DNA of 64,000 nt. Source: Symbiodinium natans. Lineage: Eukaryota > Sar > Dinophyceae > Suessiales > Symbiodiniaceae. Position numbers and translations under genes: made by a program. The stretch is from positions 1-64,000 of the forward strand of contig CAJNDS010002227.1 in assembly GCA_905221605.1 (NCBI GenBank), in the 5' to 3' direction. Under the pieces are notes generated by a model that saw nothing but the letters and a program-made list of their open reading frames with translations, was not told the origin of the DNA and searched no databases. This document shows, piece by piece, positions 55,292-64,000 of this stretch (position 1 is the stretch's first letter; the number at the start of each line of letters is the position of its first letter).

Positions 55292-56054
55292 CTGAAGCAA
55301 AATGCCACGTGTCGCCTTAGGGTTTAGGGTTTAGGGTTTAGGGTTTAGGGTTTAGGGTTTAGGGTTTAGGGTTTAGGGTTTAAGGGCTCGCAGGCAAAAC
55401 AACACAAATACAACACGATCACACCCAGGCAGGTGCTGACAGCGGCCGAAGCTAGCGAACACTGACGCCCCGAAAGCCAAAACGCTAAACCCTAAACCCC
55501 AAACTGACACCTAAACCCTAATCCCTGAACCCCGTAAACCCCCTAAAACCCTAAACCTCCCGAAACCCAAAACACTGAGTTGCAGGCGGTGTCTGTGTCT
55601 TCGGCCTGCTCTGCACCAAGGCATTTTGGAAAGCTTTCGGCCCCATCCGGCAGTGAAGATCTGCATGGAGGTATTTAGGGATTAAACCCTTAGGGTTTAG
55701 GGTTTAGGGTTTAGGGTTTAGGGTTTAGGGAAGCACCGGTGCACTTCCCAAGCTCTCAAAGCGAAGGACGGGGCCTTAAATCGCGGCCGCCGCGCGTAGC
55801 CTCCGCGCCTCGCGTGCAGCTTGGCGGTCGGTGTGATTGGCTGGAGAGGCTTTGCCCTGTTTCAAGGTTGAGGGGTTTAGGGTTTAGGGTTTAGGAGTTT
55901 AGGAGTTTAAGGGTTTAGGGGTTTAGGGTTTAGGGTTTTAGGATTTGGGGTTTGGGGTTTAGAGTTTGGGGTTTAGGGTTTGGGTTTTAGGGTTTCGGGG
56001 GGGGGGGGGGGGGGGTGGTTTCGGGTGCTCTCCCGCAAGCCCCGGCTACTTGAC

Positions 56055-56262
56055 CCTACAAACCCTAAACCCTATAAAACCCTGTAAACCCATAAATCCT
56101 ACACCAAAAACCCTATAAACTCTATAAACCCTATAATACTGTCTGCTATAAACCCTATAAACCCTATAAACCCTATAAACCCTGTAAACCCTATAAACCC
56201 TATAAACCCTATAAACCCTATAAACCCTATAAACCCTATAAACCCTAAACCCACACCAAAAA
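56055..56262. repeat. CCCTATAAA nonamer array
   Basis: About 18 units of ccctataaa, with some ccctgtaaa variants. This is a telomere unit enlarged by two bases and amplified as a 9-mer, bounded by ordinary CCCTAAA units. Confidence 0.85.
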
Positions 56263-56634
56263 CCCTAGAAACCCTGTACTTAGGGAGGGAGGGGAAGGGG
56301 GGGGGGAGACCCTATGGGTTTGTTAGGGCTTATGGAGGTTTGTAGGGTTTAAGGGGCTTATAGGGCTTGTTGTTTTAGGGTTTAGGGTTTATAGAGTTAG
56401 GGCTTTCGTAAGGACAGTAGGGTTTAGGGGTTTATCGGGTTTAGGGTTTGTAGGGTTTAAAGGGCTTAGGGCTTCTGGGGGTCTCCAAGTGTCGAAGACG
56501 CCGCAAACCCTAAACCCAGAACCCTGCACCCTAACCCTAAACCCTAAACCCTAAACCCTAAACTCCAGCCCCTCACACACTGAGGGCCCCCAACGGCGAG
56601 CTCGAGGAGGACACTGGAGAGGGAGACGGAGGGT

Positions 56635-56735
56635 GGCAAACCTGCTGTGGGGGGTTTAGGGTTTAGGGTTTAGGGTTAGGGCTTAGGGCTTAGGGTTTAG
56701 GGTTTAGGGTTTAGGGTTTAGGGCAAACCTGCTGT
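56635..56735. mobile_element. TTTAGGG insert flanked by 14-bp direct repeats with AG|GT
   Basis: ggcaaacctgctgt is present at 56635-56648 and 56722-56735, with a TTTAGGG-type array between. On the minus strand both copies read ACAGCAG|GTTTGCC. A GT-AG intron of 87 bases (56728-56642) would remove the array and one copy exactly, restoring the uninterrupted sequence. This is the layout of a recently inserted introner. Confidence 0.62.
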
Positions 56736-57861
56736 AGGGGCGTAGGGGTCTTTAAGGGTTTCAAGAGTTGCAGCGGCTTAGGGTGTAGAGTTTATAAAAT
56801 TAGGGTTTAGGGGTTAGTCAAGGGTTTTAAGAGTTGAAGGGTTTCAAGGGCTTTAGAGCGGTTTTAAGAGTTCAAGGGTTCAAAGGGTTCAAAGGGTCTT
56901 CAGGGTTTTAAGACTGGCCGCCCTCTTGGTTCGCCATGAAGACCCCGCAGCCCTAAACCCGCGCAGGCTCAAACTGCACACCCCTGAAACCCTGAACAAT
57001 GGAAAACCCCACCCTTACACCCTTACACCCTAAACCCTAAACTCCATCAATTTGAAAACAGAGCTGGAGGTCCCTCAACCCCAGCTCATAAAACCCTAAA
57101 CCCTGAACCCTAAACCCTATATTATAACCCTATGAACCCTCAAAAGAACACTAAACCCTAAACCCTAAACCCTAGCCCTAAATCGGCCCAATCTGGCCCA
57201 CGAACCTCGCGCGACTCGCCCGGCTCCTGGCGAGTGCAAGCTTCCACGCATCTCGAGGTTCGCGTTTTCCACCCACCACCATGCCTAAAGACGCCTGAAT
57301 GGGGCTTAGGGTTTAGGGTTTAGGGCTAGGGTTTAGGGTTTAGGGTTTAGGGTTTAGGGCTTAGGGTTTAGGGTTTAGGGTTTAGGGTTTAGGGTTGCGG
57401 GATTAGGGGGCTAAGTTGACTAAATCAGTCTATTGTTTAGGGCAGCTAATTTCACAACGCTGCGATGTGAGACTGTGCTTCTGGGTTGTAAGGCTCATAG
57501 GGATGTCATAAACAGCTTCTAGGGCTTTTGGGGCTTCCTGGTGCCTTGCGGTCCGACGTGGAGCTGAAGTAGCTCCAGATTGGGGCTGGTCTTCGGGCCC
57601 AAGTGCTCTGGATGTGCACAGGGTTTAGGGTTTAGGGTTTAGGGTTTAGGGTTTAGGGTTTAGGGTTTAGGGTTTAGGGTTTAGGGTTTAGGGTTTACCC
57701 TTAGGGGAGCTAAGGGGCTGCATTTCTGGAGCACCCGATCGACGCCGGGGGAGGACCAAGAGGCCCCTGAACCCGTTTGAGACGCCCCTCTGCAGTTTTT
57801 TTTGGAGGGGGTCAGGGTTTGGGGTTTCCGGTCCGCAGCCCAGGGGCTCGCAAAAACCCAC

Positions 57862-57917
57862 CTGCCTGGTCCACCGCCGACCCCAGGCCAGTCTCACTGG
57901 TCTCCTTGGGCGCCAGG
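57862..57917 (-). CDS. Candidate exon with GTGGGT donor
   Basis: The frame reads ALAPKETSETGLGSAVDQA up to GGCAG|GTGGGT, with an alternative GC donor four bases earlier. The 5' border is not fixed. A second coding-like piece of the same island is GVSNGFRGLLVLPRRRSGAP at about 57783-57720. Confidence 0.33.
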
Positions 57918-59157
57918 GCGGGTGGCCCCTTCTGAGGTTTAGGGTCTATAGGGTTTAGGGTCTATAGGGTTTAGGGTTTAGGGTTTAGGGTTTAGGGTCT
58001 AGGGAACGAGCCCCAAGCCCTCCACCTCAAGGCCCCCGCCAAAGGAAATCCATACCTGAACCCCAGCCTAAGACCCCAAAACCCTAACCCCTAAGCCCTA
58101 AACCCTAAGCCCTAAACCCTAGCCCTAAACCCTAAACCCTAAACCCTAAACCCTAAACCCTAGATCGGAGCACTCATGGCGCCTGGTTGAGGAGGTGGGC
58201 TCGGAGGTCGTGCCGCTTTAGGAAGACGTGCAAACCTCTGCAAGTGTCTTCGGCTTTCCTTTAAGGTTCTCAGGGCTTAGGGAATTTAGGGTTTAGGGTA
58301 GGTTAGGGGTTTAGGGAATGTAGAGTCTAGGGTTTAGGGTTTGGGGCTTCAAGGGTTTCAAGGGTTTAGGGCTTTGGGGTTTTGGAGCGTCAGGCTTTCG
58401 AGGGGGTCGCCCAAACAAAGTGACATAAACGCCCTAGGGAACCCCTGAACTCAAGTCAGAATCCTAAGCAAGCTGAGGCTCCTGTTAAACTCGAAAAGCC
58501 GTATCAACAGATCAGTCGCCCAAACACTAAATTCTAAACAATCTATTTGGAATACGTTATGGGTCCTTCCGGGACACGCCGCAGCCGTCGAAACTCGGAC
58601 CAAGAGAACACAAAAACTCGCCGTAACTCCAAAAACCCAGAGGCACCTAACCTACCATAGCCCCTGAACCCAGGACCCAAACCCCTTACAAACCCTAAGC
58701 CCCCAAGCCACAAAACCTTCGCGTAATTGGGTTCTCACTGTAGGGATACAAAGGGCCGACCCCCCTTGTTGCTCCATGGGGCGGATGCGGGAACCTATCC
58801 CTAAACCCTAAACCCTAAACCCTAAACCCTAAACCCTAAACCCCAACATTGGGTCCCCGAACCCCGGAGGAGGTCGAACTGCTGACGCAGGCTGGCGTTC
58901 TTGCGGAGGGAGGGCGCTGCCTGGCAGAGCTGCCGTTAGGGTTTAGGGTTTAGGGTTTGGGGTTTGGGGTTTGGGGTTTGGGGTCTGGGCTTGGGGTTTG
59001 GGGTTTGGGGTTTGGGGTGGCCCTGAATTGGGGAACATAAGTACACGTTGAGCTCCCGATATGATTTAAGGAATGCAAACATACATACCTATATCTATAC
59101 CTCTATATCAAATCATATGACATATATGTAGAGATATATATATATATATATACAGAG

Positions 59158-59960
59158 ACCCGGGAAACTGGGTCCCTTTTCCGGGGGGGGCGAAGACGAA
59201 ATTCGAAGACGAAATCTGAAGACGCAATTCGGCCCAGCCGAAATTAGGCCCTGAAGACGAAATTCGGCACTGAAGACGAAATTCGGCCCCTGAAGCCTAA
59301 ATTTGGCCCTGAAGCCTAAATTGGGCCCTTGAAGCCGAAATTCGGCCCCGAAGACGAAATTCGGCCCCGAAGACGAATTCGGCCACTGAAGACGAAATTC
59401 GGCCCTGAAGCCGAAATTCGGCTCCTGAAGACGAAATTCGGCCCGGAAGCCTCAATTCAGCCCTGAAGACGACATTCGGCCCTGAAGCCGCAATTTGGCT
59501 CCTGAAGACGAAATTCGGCCCCGAAAACGAAATTCAGGGCCATTTTATGCAGGCCTAAGGGGGACCGAAACCGAATTCAAGCTTCAGGCCGAATTTCGTC
59601 TTCGGGACCGAATTTCGTCTTCAGGAGCCGAATTTCGGCTTCAGGGCCGAATTTCGTCTTCAGGGCTGAATTTAGGCTTCCGGGCCGAATTTCGTCTTCA
59701 GGAGCCGAATTTCGGCTTCAGGGCCGAATTTCGTCTTCAGCGGCCGAATTTCGTCTTCGGGGCCGAATTTCGTCTTCGGGGCCGAATTTCGGCTTCAAGG
59801 GCCCAATTTAGGCTTCAGGCCGAATTTAGGCTTCAGGGGCCGAATTTCGTCTTCAGTGCCGAATTTCGTCTTCAGGGCGTAATTTCGGCTGGGCCGAATT
59901 TCGTCTTCGAATTTCGTCTTCGCCCCCCCCCCCCGGAAAAGGGGACCCAGTTTCCCGGGT
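59158..59960. mobile_element. 805-bp near-perfect palindrome (foldback element)
   Basis: The element begins acccgggaaactgggtccc at 59158 and ends with the exact inverse at 59960. The two arms (about 380 bp each) carry the same ordered series of 17-20-bp units, gaagacgaaattcggccc, gaagcctaaattcggccc and gaagccgaaattcggctc. The unit order matches base for base except for scattered changes. A short loop of about 45 bp (cattttatgcaggcctaagg) is central. It is flanked on both sides by (ta)n. The 169-residue plus-strand frame inside is a by-product of the repeats. The structure fits a foldback transposon or a large hairpin; no transposase is present. Confidence 0.88.
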
Positions 59961-60016
59961 CAATGTATATATATATATATAATACACATGCAAGTACACC
60001 ATAACAACATATGTTT

Positions 60017-60109
60017 GGTTGTCAAAATTATTATCCCTTTTGGGGTGCCCTAAATATGACGTGCCGTATTGTGTTAAGGACCCCAAAAGGGACCATAATT
60101 TTGACAACC
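60017..60109. mobile_element. 93-bp hairpin element beside the palindrome
   Basis: The left arm ggttgtcaaaattattatcc followed by cttttggggt (60017-60046) pairs with the right arm accccaaaagggaccataat followed by tttgacaacc (60080-60109), with two mismatches over 30 bp. The loop is 33 bp. A MITE-like insertion is likely. Confidence 0.78.
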
Positions 60110-60245
60110 ACCCATATATGCCTGGCCACTTAGGTGCTATCGGATCCTCTGAGAGTTTGGGGGGAAATTCTTGAGCTAAGGGCTCTCCAAAACCCAACAC
60201 CCAAACCCAAAACCCTAAACCCTCGACTGTCGAGCCTAAACCCTA

Positions 60246-60345
60246 TCCCTGAACCCTTCACCCTTCACCCTTCACCCTTCACCCTTCACCCTTCACCCTT
60301 CACCCTTCACCCTTCACCCTTCACCCTTCACCGTTCACCCTTCCC
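60246..60345. repeat. CCCTTCA heptamer array
   Basis: About 13 perfect copies of cccttca flanked by CCCTAAA units. It is another locally amplified variant of the telomere unit. Confidence 0.92.
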
Positions 60346-60507
60346 CCTAAACCCTAAACCCTAAACCCTAAGCCTAAACCCTAAACCCTAAACCCTAAAC
60401 CCTAAACCCAACTAAGAAGGGAAGCCCTTGCGGAAAGCGTGGCAGGAGCCACAGCCACAGCGGCATCTAGCCGGTCTGCTGCACTGAGAGCCTTCTCTGC
60501 GCAGGCG

Positions 60508-60710
60508 GTTTAGGGTTTAGGGTTAGGGTTTAGGGTAAGGGTTTAGGGTTTAGGGTTTAGGGCTTAGGGCTTAGGGCTTAGGGCTTAGGGCTTATAGGGC
60601 TTATAGGGCTTATAGGGCTTATAGGGCTTATAGGGCTTATAGGGCTTAGGGCTTAGGGCTTAGGGCTTAGGGCTTAGGGCTTAGGGCTTAGGGCTTAGGG
60701 CTTCCTTGAA
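60508..60710. repeat. TTTAGGG, then GGGCTTA and GGGCTTATA arrays
   Basis: Ordinary units are followed by gggctta copies, about seven 9-bp gggcttata copies, and then again gggctta. The 7-mer and 9-mer variants are ordered in blocks. Confidence 0.9.
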
Positions 60711-61299
60711 CAACTGGAACTCAGGCTAAAGTTTGGGGTTTAGGTTTTGGGGCTTCGGGTTTTAGGGGTTTAGGGTTTAAGGTTGTGACGCCCCCGGACT
60801 GCAATTCCTTTCTTTCGGCAACCCCGTGTTTCGGAATCAACTCGGCTGTCTAACCTAAAAGACGTACCACACCAAAATGAGATACCCTCCTAAACCCTAA
60901 ACCCTAAACCCTAAACCCTAAACCCTAAACCCTAAACCCTAAACCCTAAACCCTAAACCCTAAACCCCGTCTCTGCAGGGTTGAAGGTTTTGGGTTCCAG
61001 CCCAGCGCAGCTCAGAGTCTCTAAGACAAGTAGCCCGAAACAACTTGGGTTTAGGATTTAGGGTTTAGGGTTTAGGGTTTAGGGTTTAGGGTTTAGGGTT
61101 GCCTCGAGTCATGTAGGGCTTCGGGTTTAGCGCTTAAGGTGTGGTGTTTTGGGTTTAGAGTTTAGGGCTCAGATTCGAAGACCAGCTTCAGCTGGTAGGA
61201 GTTTGTGGCCAAGGTTTAGGGTTCTAGGGTTTAGGGTTTAGGGTTGGGGTTTGGGGTTTGGGGGTTTGGAGTTCAGGGTCCAAAGCACGAAGAAGCCAC

Positions 61300-61400
61300 C
61301 ACTTGCCTGCCCAAACTGCTGCCACTGCTGGACCTGATCTGGATGTAGGTTGGCCCTTCACTGGGTTGGCCGTTGAACCCACGGGAAATATCTTTGTATA
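61300..61400 (-). CDS. Candidate exon with GCAAGT donor
   Basis: The frame reads FPVGSTANPVKGQPTSRSGP and AVAAVWA, ending at GGGCAG|GCAAGT, which matches the GC-donor consensus. The frame is open upstream through IYTKI. The 5' border may be near 61400 or further. Confidence 0.38.
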
Positions 61401-61469
61401 TATGACCCCATATAAACCCACATAAGGAAAGCACAAAAAATCCCAAAAGCCAACCTTGCATATTTAATC

Positions 61470-63095
61470 ATTCTGATGAACATTCTCAGACAGGCTTTTT
61501 GAAAAGCGTCGCACAAGCCGCTCAAACCATCAAGCGCAAGTGGCCTGTGTCAGCGTGAGCTGAGTATGAATGAATCAATGCCTCCGCTCATATGACCGTC
61601 GTGACATGTAGTTTCATCATGTCAGGCCAGCTTACACGGCAGGCATGCTTCCGACACGGAACTCCGGCAAGTCAATCCGCTCATATGACCGTCGTGAAAT
61701 GTCGTTTCAGCATGTCAGGCCAGCTTACACAGCAGGCATGCTTCCGAAAAGAAACTCCGGCAAGTCAATCAAACTGCAAGACGCTACAACCATCAAGTAC
61801 AAGTGGCCTGTGTCAGCGTGAGCTGAGTATGCATGAATCATTGCCTCCGCTCATATGACCGTCGTGACATGTAGTTTCATCATGTAAGGCCAGCTTACAC
61901 AGCAGGCATGCTTCCGAAAAGAAACTCCGGCAAGTCAATCAAACTGCAAGACGCTACAACCATCAAGTACAAGTGGCCTGTGTCATGTCAGGCCAGCTTA
62001 CACAGCAGACATGTGTCCGACACGAAACTCCGGCAGGTCAATCAAACTGCAAGACGCTACAACCATCAAGCGCAAGTGGCCTGTGTCAGCGTGAGCTGAG
62101 TATGAATGAATCAATGCCTCCGCTCATATGACCGTCGTGACATGTAGTTTCATCATGTCAGGCCAGCTTACACGGCAGGCATGCTTCCGACACGGAACTC
62201 CGGCAAGTCAATCAAACTGCAAGTTGCTACAACCATCAAGCACAAGTGGGCTGTGTCAGCGTGAGCTGAGTATGAATGAATCAGTGCCTCCGCTCATATG
62301 ACCGTCGTGAAATGTAGTTTCATCATGTCAGGCCAGCTTACACAGCAGGCATGCTTCCGAAAAGAAACTCCGGCAAGTCAATCAAACTGCAAGACGCTAC
62401 AACCATCAAGTACAAGTGGCCTGTGTCAGCGTGAGCTGAGTATGCATGAATCATTGCCTCCGCTCATATGACCGTCGTGAATGTAGTTTCATCATGTCAG
62501 GCCAGCTTACACAGCAGACATGTGTCCGACACGAAACTCCGGCAAGTCAATCAAACTGCAAGACGCTACAACCATCAAGCGCAAGTGGCCTGTGTCAGCG
62601 TGAGCTGAGTATGAATGAATCAATGCCTCCGCTCATATGACCGTCGTGAAATGTAGTTTCATCATGTCAGGCCAGCTTACACAGCAGGCATGCTTCCGAA
62701 AAGAAACTCCAGCAAGTCAATCAAACTGCAAGACGCTACAACCATCAAGTACAAGTGGAATGTGTCAGCCTGAGCTGAATATGTATTAATCAATGCCTCC
62801 GCTCATATGACCGTCGTGAATGTAGTTTCATAATGTCAGGCCAGCTTACACAGCAGACATGTGTCCGACACGAAACTCCAGCAAGTCAATCAAACTGCAA
62901 GACGCTACAACCATCAAGCGCAAGTGGCCTGTGTCAGCGTGAGCTGAGTATGAATGAATCAATGCCTCCGCTCATATGACCGTCGTGACATGTAGTTTCA
63001 TCATGTCAGGCCAGCTTACACGGCAGGCATGCTTCGTCGCGGAACTCCGGCCAGTCGATCTCACTGCAAGTTGCTACAACCATAAAGTATCTGCC
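61470..63095. repeat. 170-bp satellite, about nine copies
   Basis: The landmark 'catcaag(c/t)(g/a)caagtgg' has its caag at 61531, 61794, 61964, 62067, 62237, 62407, 62576, 62746 and 62915. The spacing is 169-170 bp, except one longer interval (263) and one shortened copy (103). The units share gtgtcagcgtgagctgagta and ctcatatgaccgtcgtga and fall into subtypes (cggcaggcatgcttccgac versus cagcagacatgtgtccgac). Small frames inside are by-products. The repeat begins just after the last candidate exon. Confidence 0.93.
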
Positions 63096-64000
63096 ATATA
63101 CCGTCTAGACCCTCAACCCCTCAACCCTAAGCCCTGAACCGTAAACCCTTATATAAACCCCATTTCAATCCTTAAACCCCTAAAACCCGAAAACCCTGAA
63201 CTCTGCCCTAAACCTCCTAACTCAACCCCCACAGTCCTGGGGCATCGGGCGCACTCCTCCAGTCCCTCGGCAGAATCAGACACGCTGACGTCCTTCCACT
63301 TGAAAAGAGGGATGGCGGGACGGGGGGATTGTTGCCAAATCTGGTAGGGTTTGGGGCTTTAAGATTGACGTTTTTAGGGTTTTAGGGCTTTATAGGGTTC
63401 AGGAATGTTCAGGGTCCAAAACAAGATGCCCTCTTAAACCCATGAACCAAATCAACGCTCCACAAACGAAACGTGAACCATGGCGAAACCCTAGCCAGGC
63501 CCACAATTCAGGTGAACGCCCCCAAATCAACATGATACGGTTTAGGGTTTGTTGGGTTTGTCGGGTTTAGGAGTTGGGGGAGTTCGGGGCTCAGGTCTAG
63601 AGTGTTCGCGGCAAAGCAGGTTGGATTCTTTTTACGGCTGCCATGCGGTCCCAACAGAAGTTCGAAAGTAGGCACCAGAGGTCCCTAAACCCTGAACCCT
63701 AAACCCTAAACCCCAAACCCTAAGCAGTTGCTTTAAGCCTAGATCCCCTCTGCCATCCTGGAGTTCGCAGCTGGGGGCGGAGGGTGGTCGAGAAAAAGGA
63801 CGCTGGGACAATTGAAAGGGTTTAGGGTTTAGGGTTTGGGGTTTAGGGTTTGGGGTTTAGGGTTTGGGGTTTAGGGTTTGGGGTTTGCAGGGTTTTAGGC
63901 AGTGCCCGGCAGGGTTGGCCTCTCTCGGGCTCGGCTTTGGGGCCCTATGAACACTGAAATGTTTATGGCTCAATAAGGATTATTATATGGACTGAGGGGT
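63096..64000. repeat. Telomere-like mosaic continuing to the window edge
   Basis: CCCTAAA-type units at 63100-63215 and 63685-63722, and TTTAGGG/TTTGGGG units at 63815-63890, surround short unique islands. No long perfect terminal array is present, so the right edge is not a chromosome end. No gene is supported. Confidence 0.7.

Larger units (their letters stand above)
40985..61285. repeat. Telomere-like repeat mosaic with unique islands (main block)
   Basis: More than 50 arrays of TTTAGGG or CCCTAAA (20-150 bp, perfect to degenerate) are scattered over 20 kb and separated by islands of about 50-250 bp of unique, often GC-rich sequence. On the plus strand an island commonly has CCCTAAA on its left and TTTAGGG on its right (for example 41600-41680, 46500-46690, 48190-48300, 58100-58270), though not always. 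Many islands have open minus-strand frames with splice-like borders; the best are listed separately. The block is better explained as repeat-filled introns and spacers than as a chromosome end. Confidence 0.8.

Noticed and set aside
59495-60004. 169-residue plus-strand frame with repeated EFRLQ
   Set aside because: It lies within one arm and the end of the palindrome and simply translates the 18-20-bp units.

Overview
The window looks like nuclear DNA of a dinoflagellate-like alga (alveolate). The case rests on four observations. First, degenerate and perfect Arabidopsis-type telomere repeats (TTTAGGG/CCCTAAA) occur throughout. Second, the coding exons I can join are bounded by GT-AG, GC-AG and GA-AG introns, a mixture known from dinoflagellates. 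Third, every gene I can model with any confidence lies on the minus strand, from base 1 to about 38.6 kb, as in dinoflagellate unidirectional gene blocks. Fourth, one exon carries a cytosine-C5 DNA methyltransferase-like motif. No ribosome binding sites, operons or CRISPR arrays are present. I found no tRNA, no rRNA and no dinoflagellate spliced-leader sequence by eye. The assignment to a group is inference.

Layout. 1-3149: an uninterrupted minus-strand reading frame of at least 1,049 codons that leaves the window at the left edge (cysteine-rich start, UBA-like segment, Walker A P-loop). 4.2-5.1 kb: a small multi-exon minus gene. 5.1-9.5 kb: mostly repeats, including an 8-bp repeat array with a 169-bp higher-order period. 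9.5-13 kb: telomere-like mosaic with gene fragments, then a broken zinc-finger gene at 13.1-13.6 kb. 14.0-15.3 kb: AT-rich microsatellites and two minisatellites. 15.3-24.6 kb: a large multi-exon minus gene ending, as far as I can follow it, in a methyltransferase-like exon. 24.6-26.1 kb: extremely GC-rich repeats and a hairpin element. 26.6-29.9 kb: a two-exon minus gene with an HMG-box-like segment, whose intron is made of telomere-like repeats. 31.0-38.6 kb: an eight-exon minus gene whose phases all agree (1,337 residues), joining an unknown basic domain, a dual-specificity-phosphatase-like domain and ankyrin repeats. 38.7-64 kb: intergenic repeats, then more than 20 kb in which short unique islands alternate with telomere-like arrays. 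The tail holds an 805-bp near-perfect palindrome and a 170-bp satellite.

The most unusual signal is the relation between telomere-like repeats and introns. In two modelled genes such repeats sit inside introns. In the 41-61 kb mosaic many islands read as short minus-strand exons with plausible splice sites. At two sites an array, and at a third a degenerate telomere-like insert, is flanked by direct repeats of 14 to about 26 bp; two of the three repeats carry AG|GT or AG|GC, so an inserted array could be removed as an intron. This suggests telomere-repeat-derived introners. It is inferred by eye, and short islands can look open by chance, so RNA evidence is needed.
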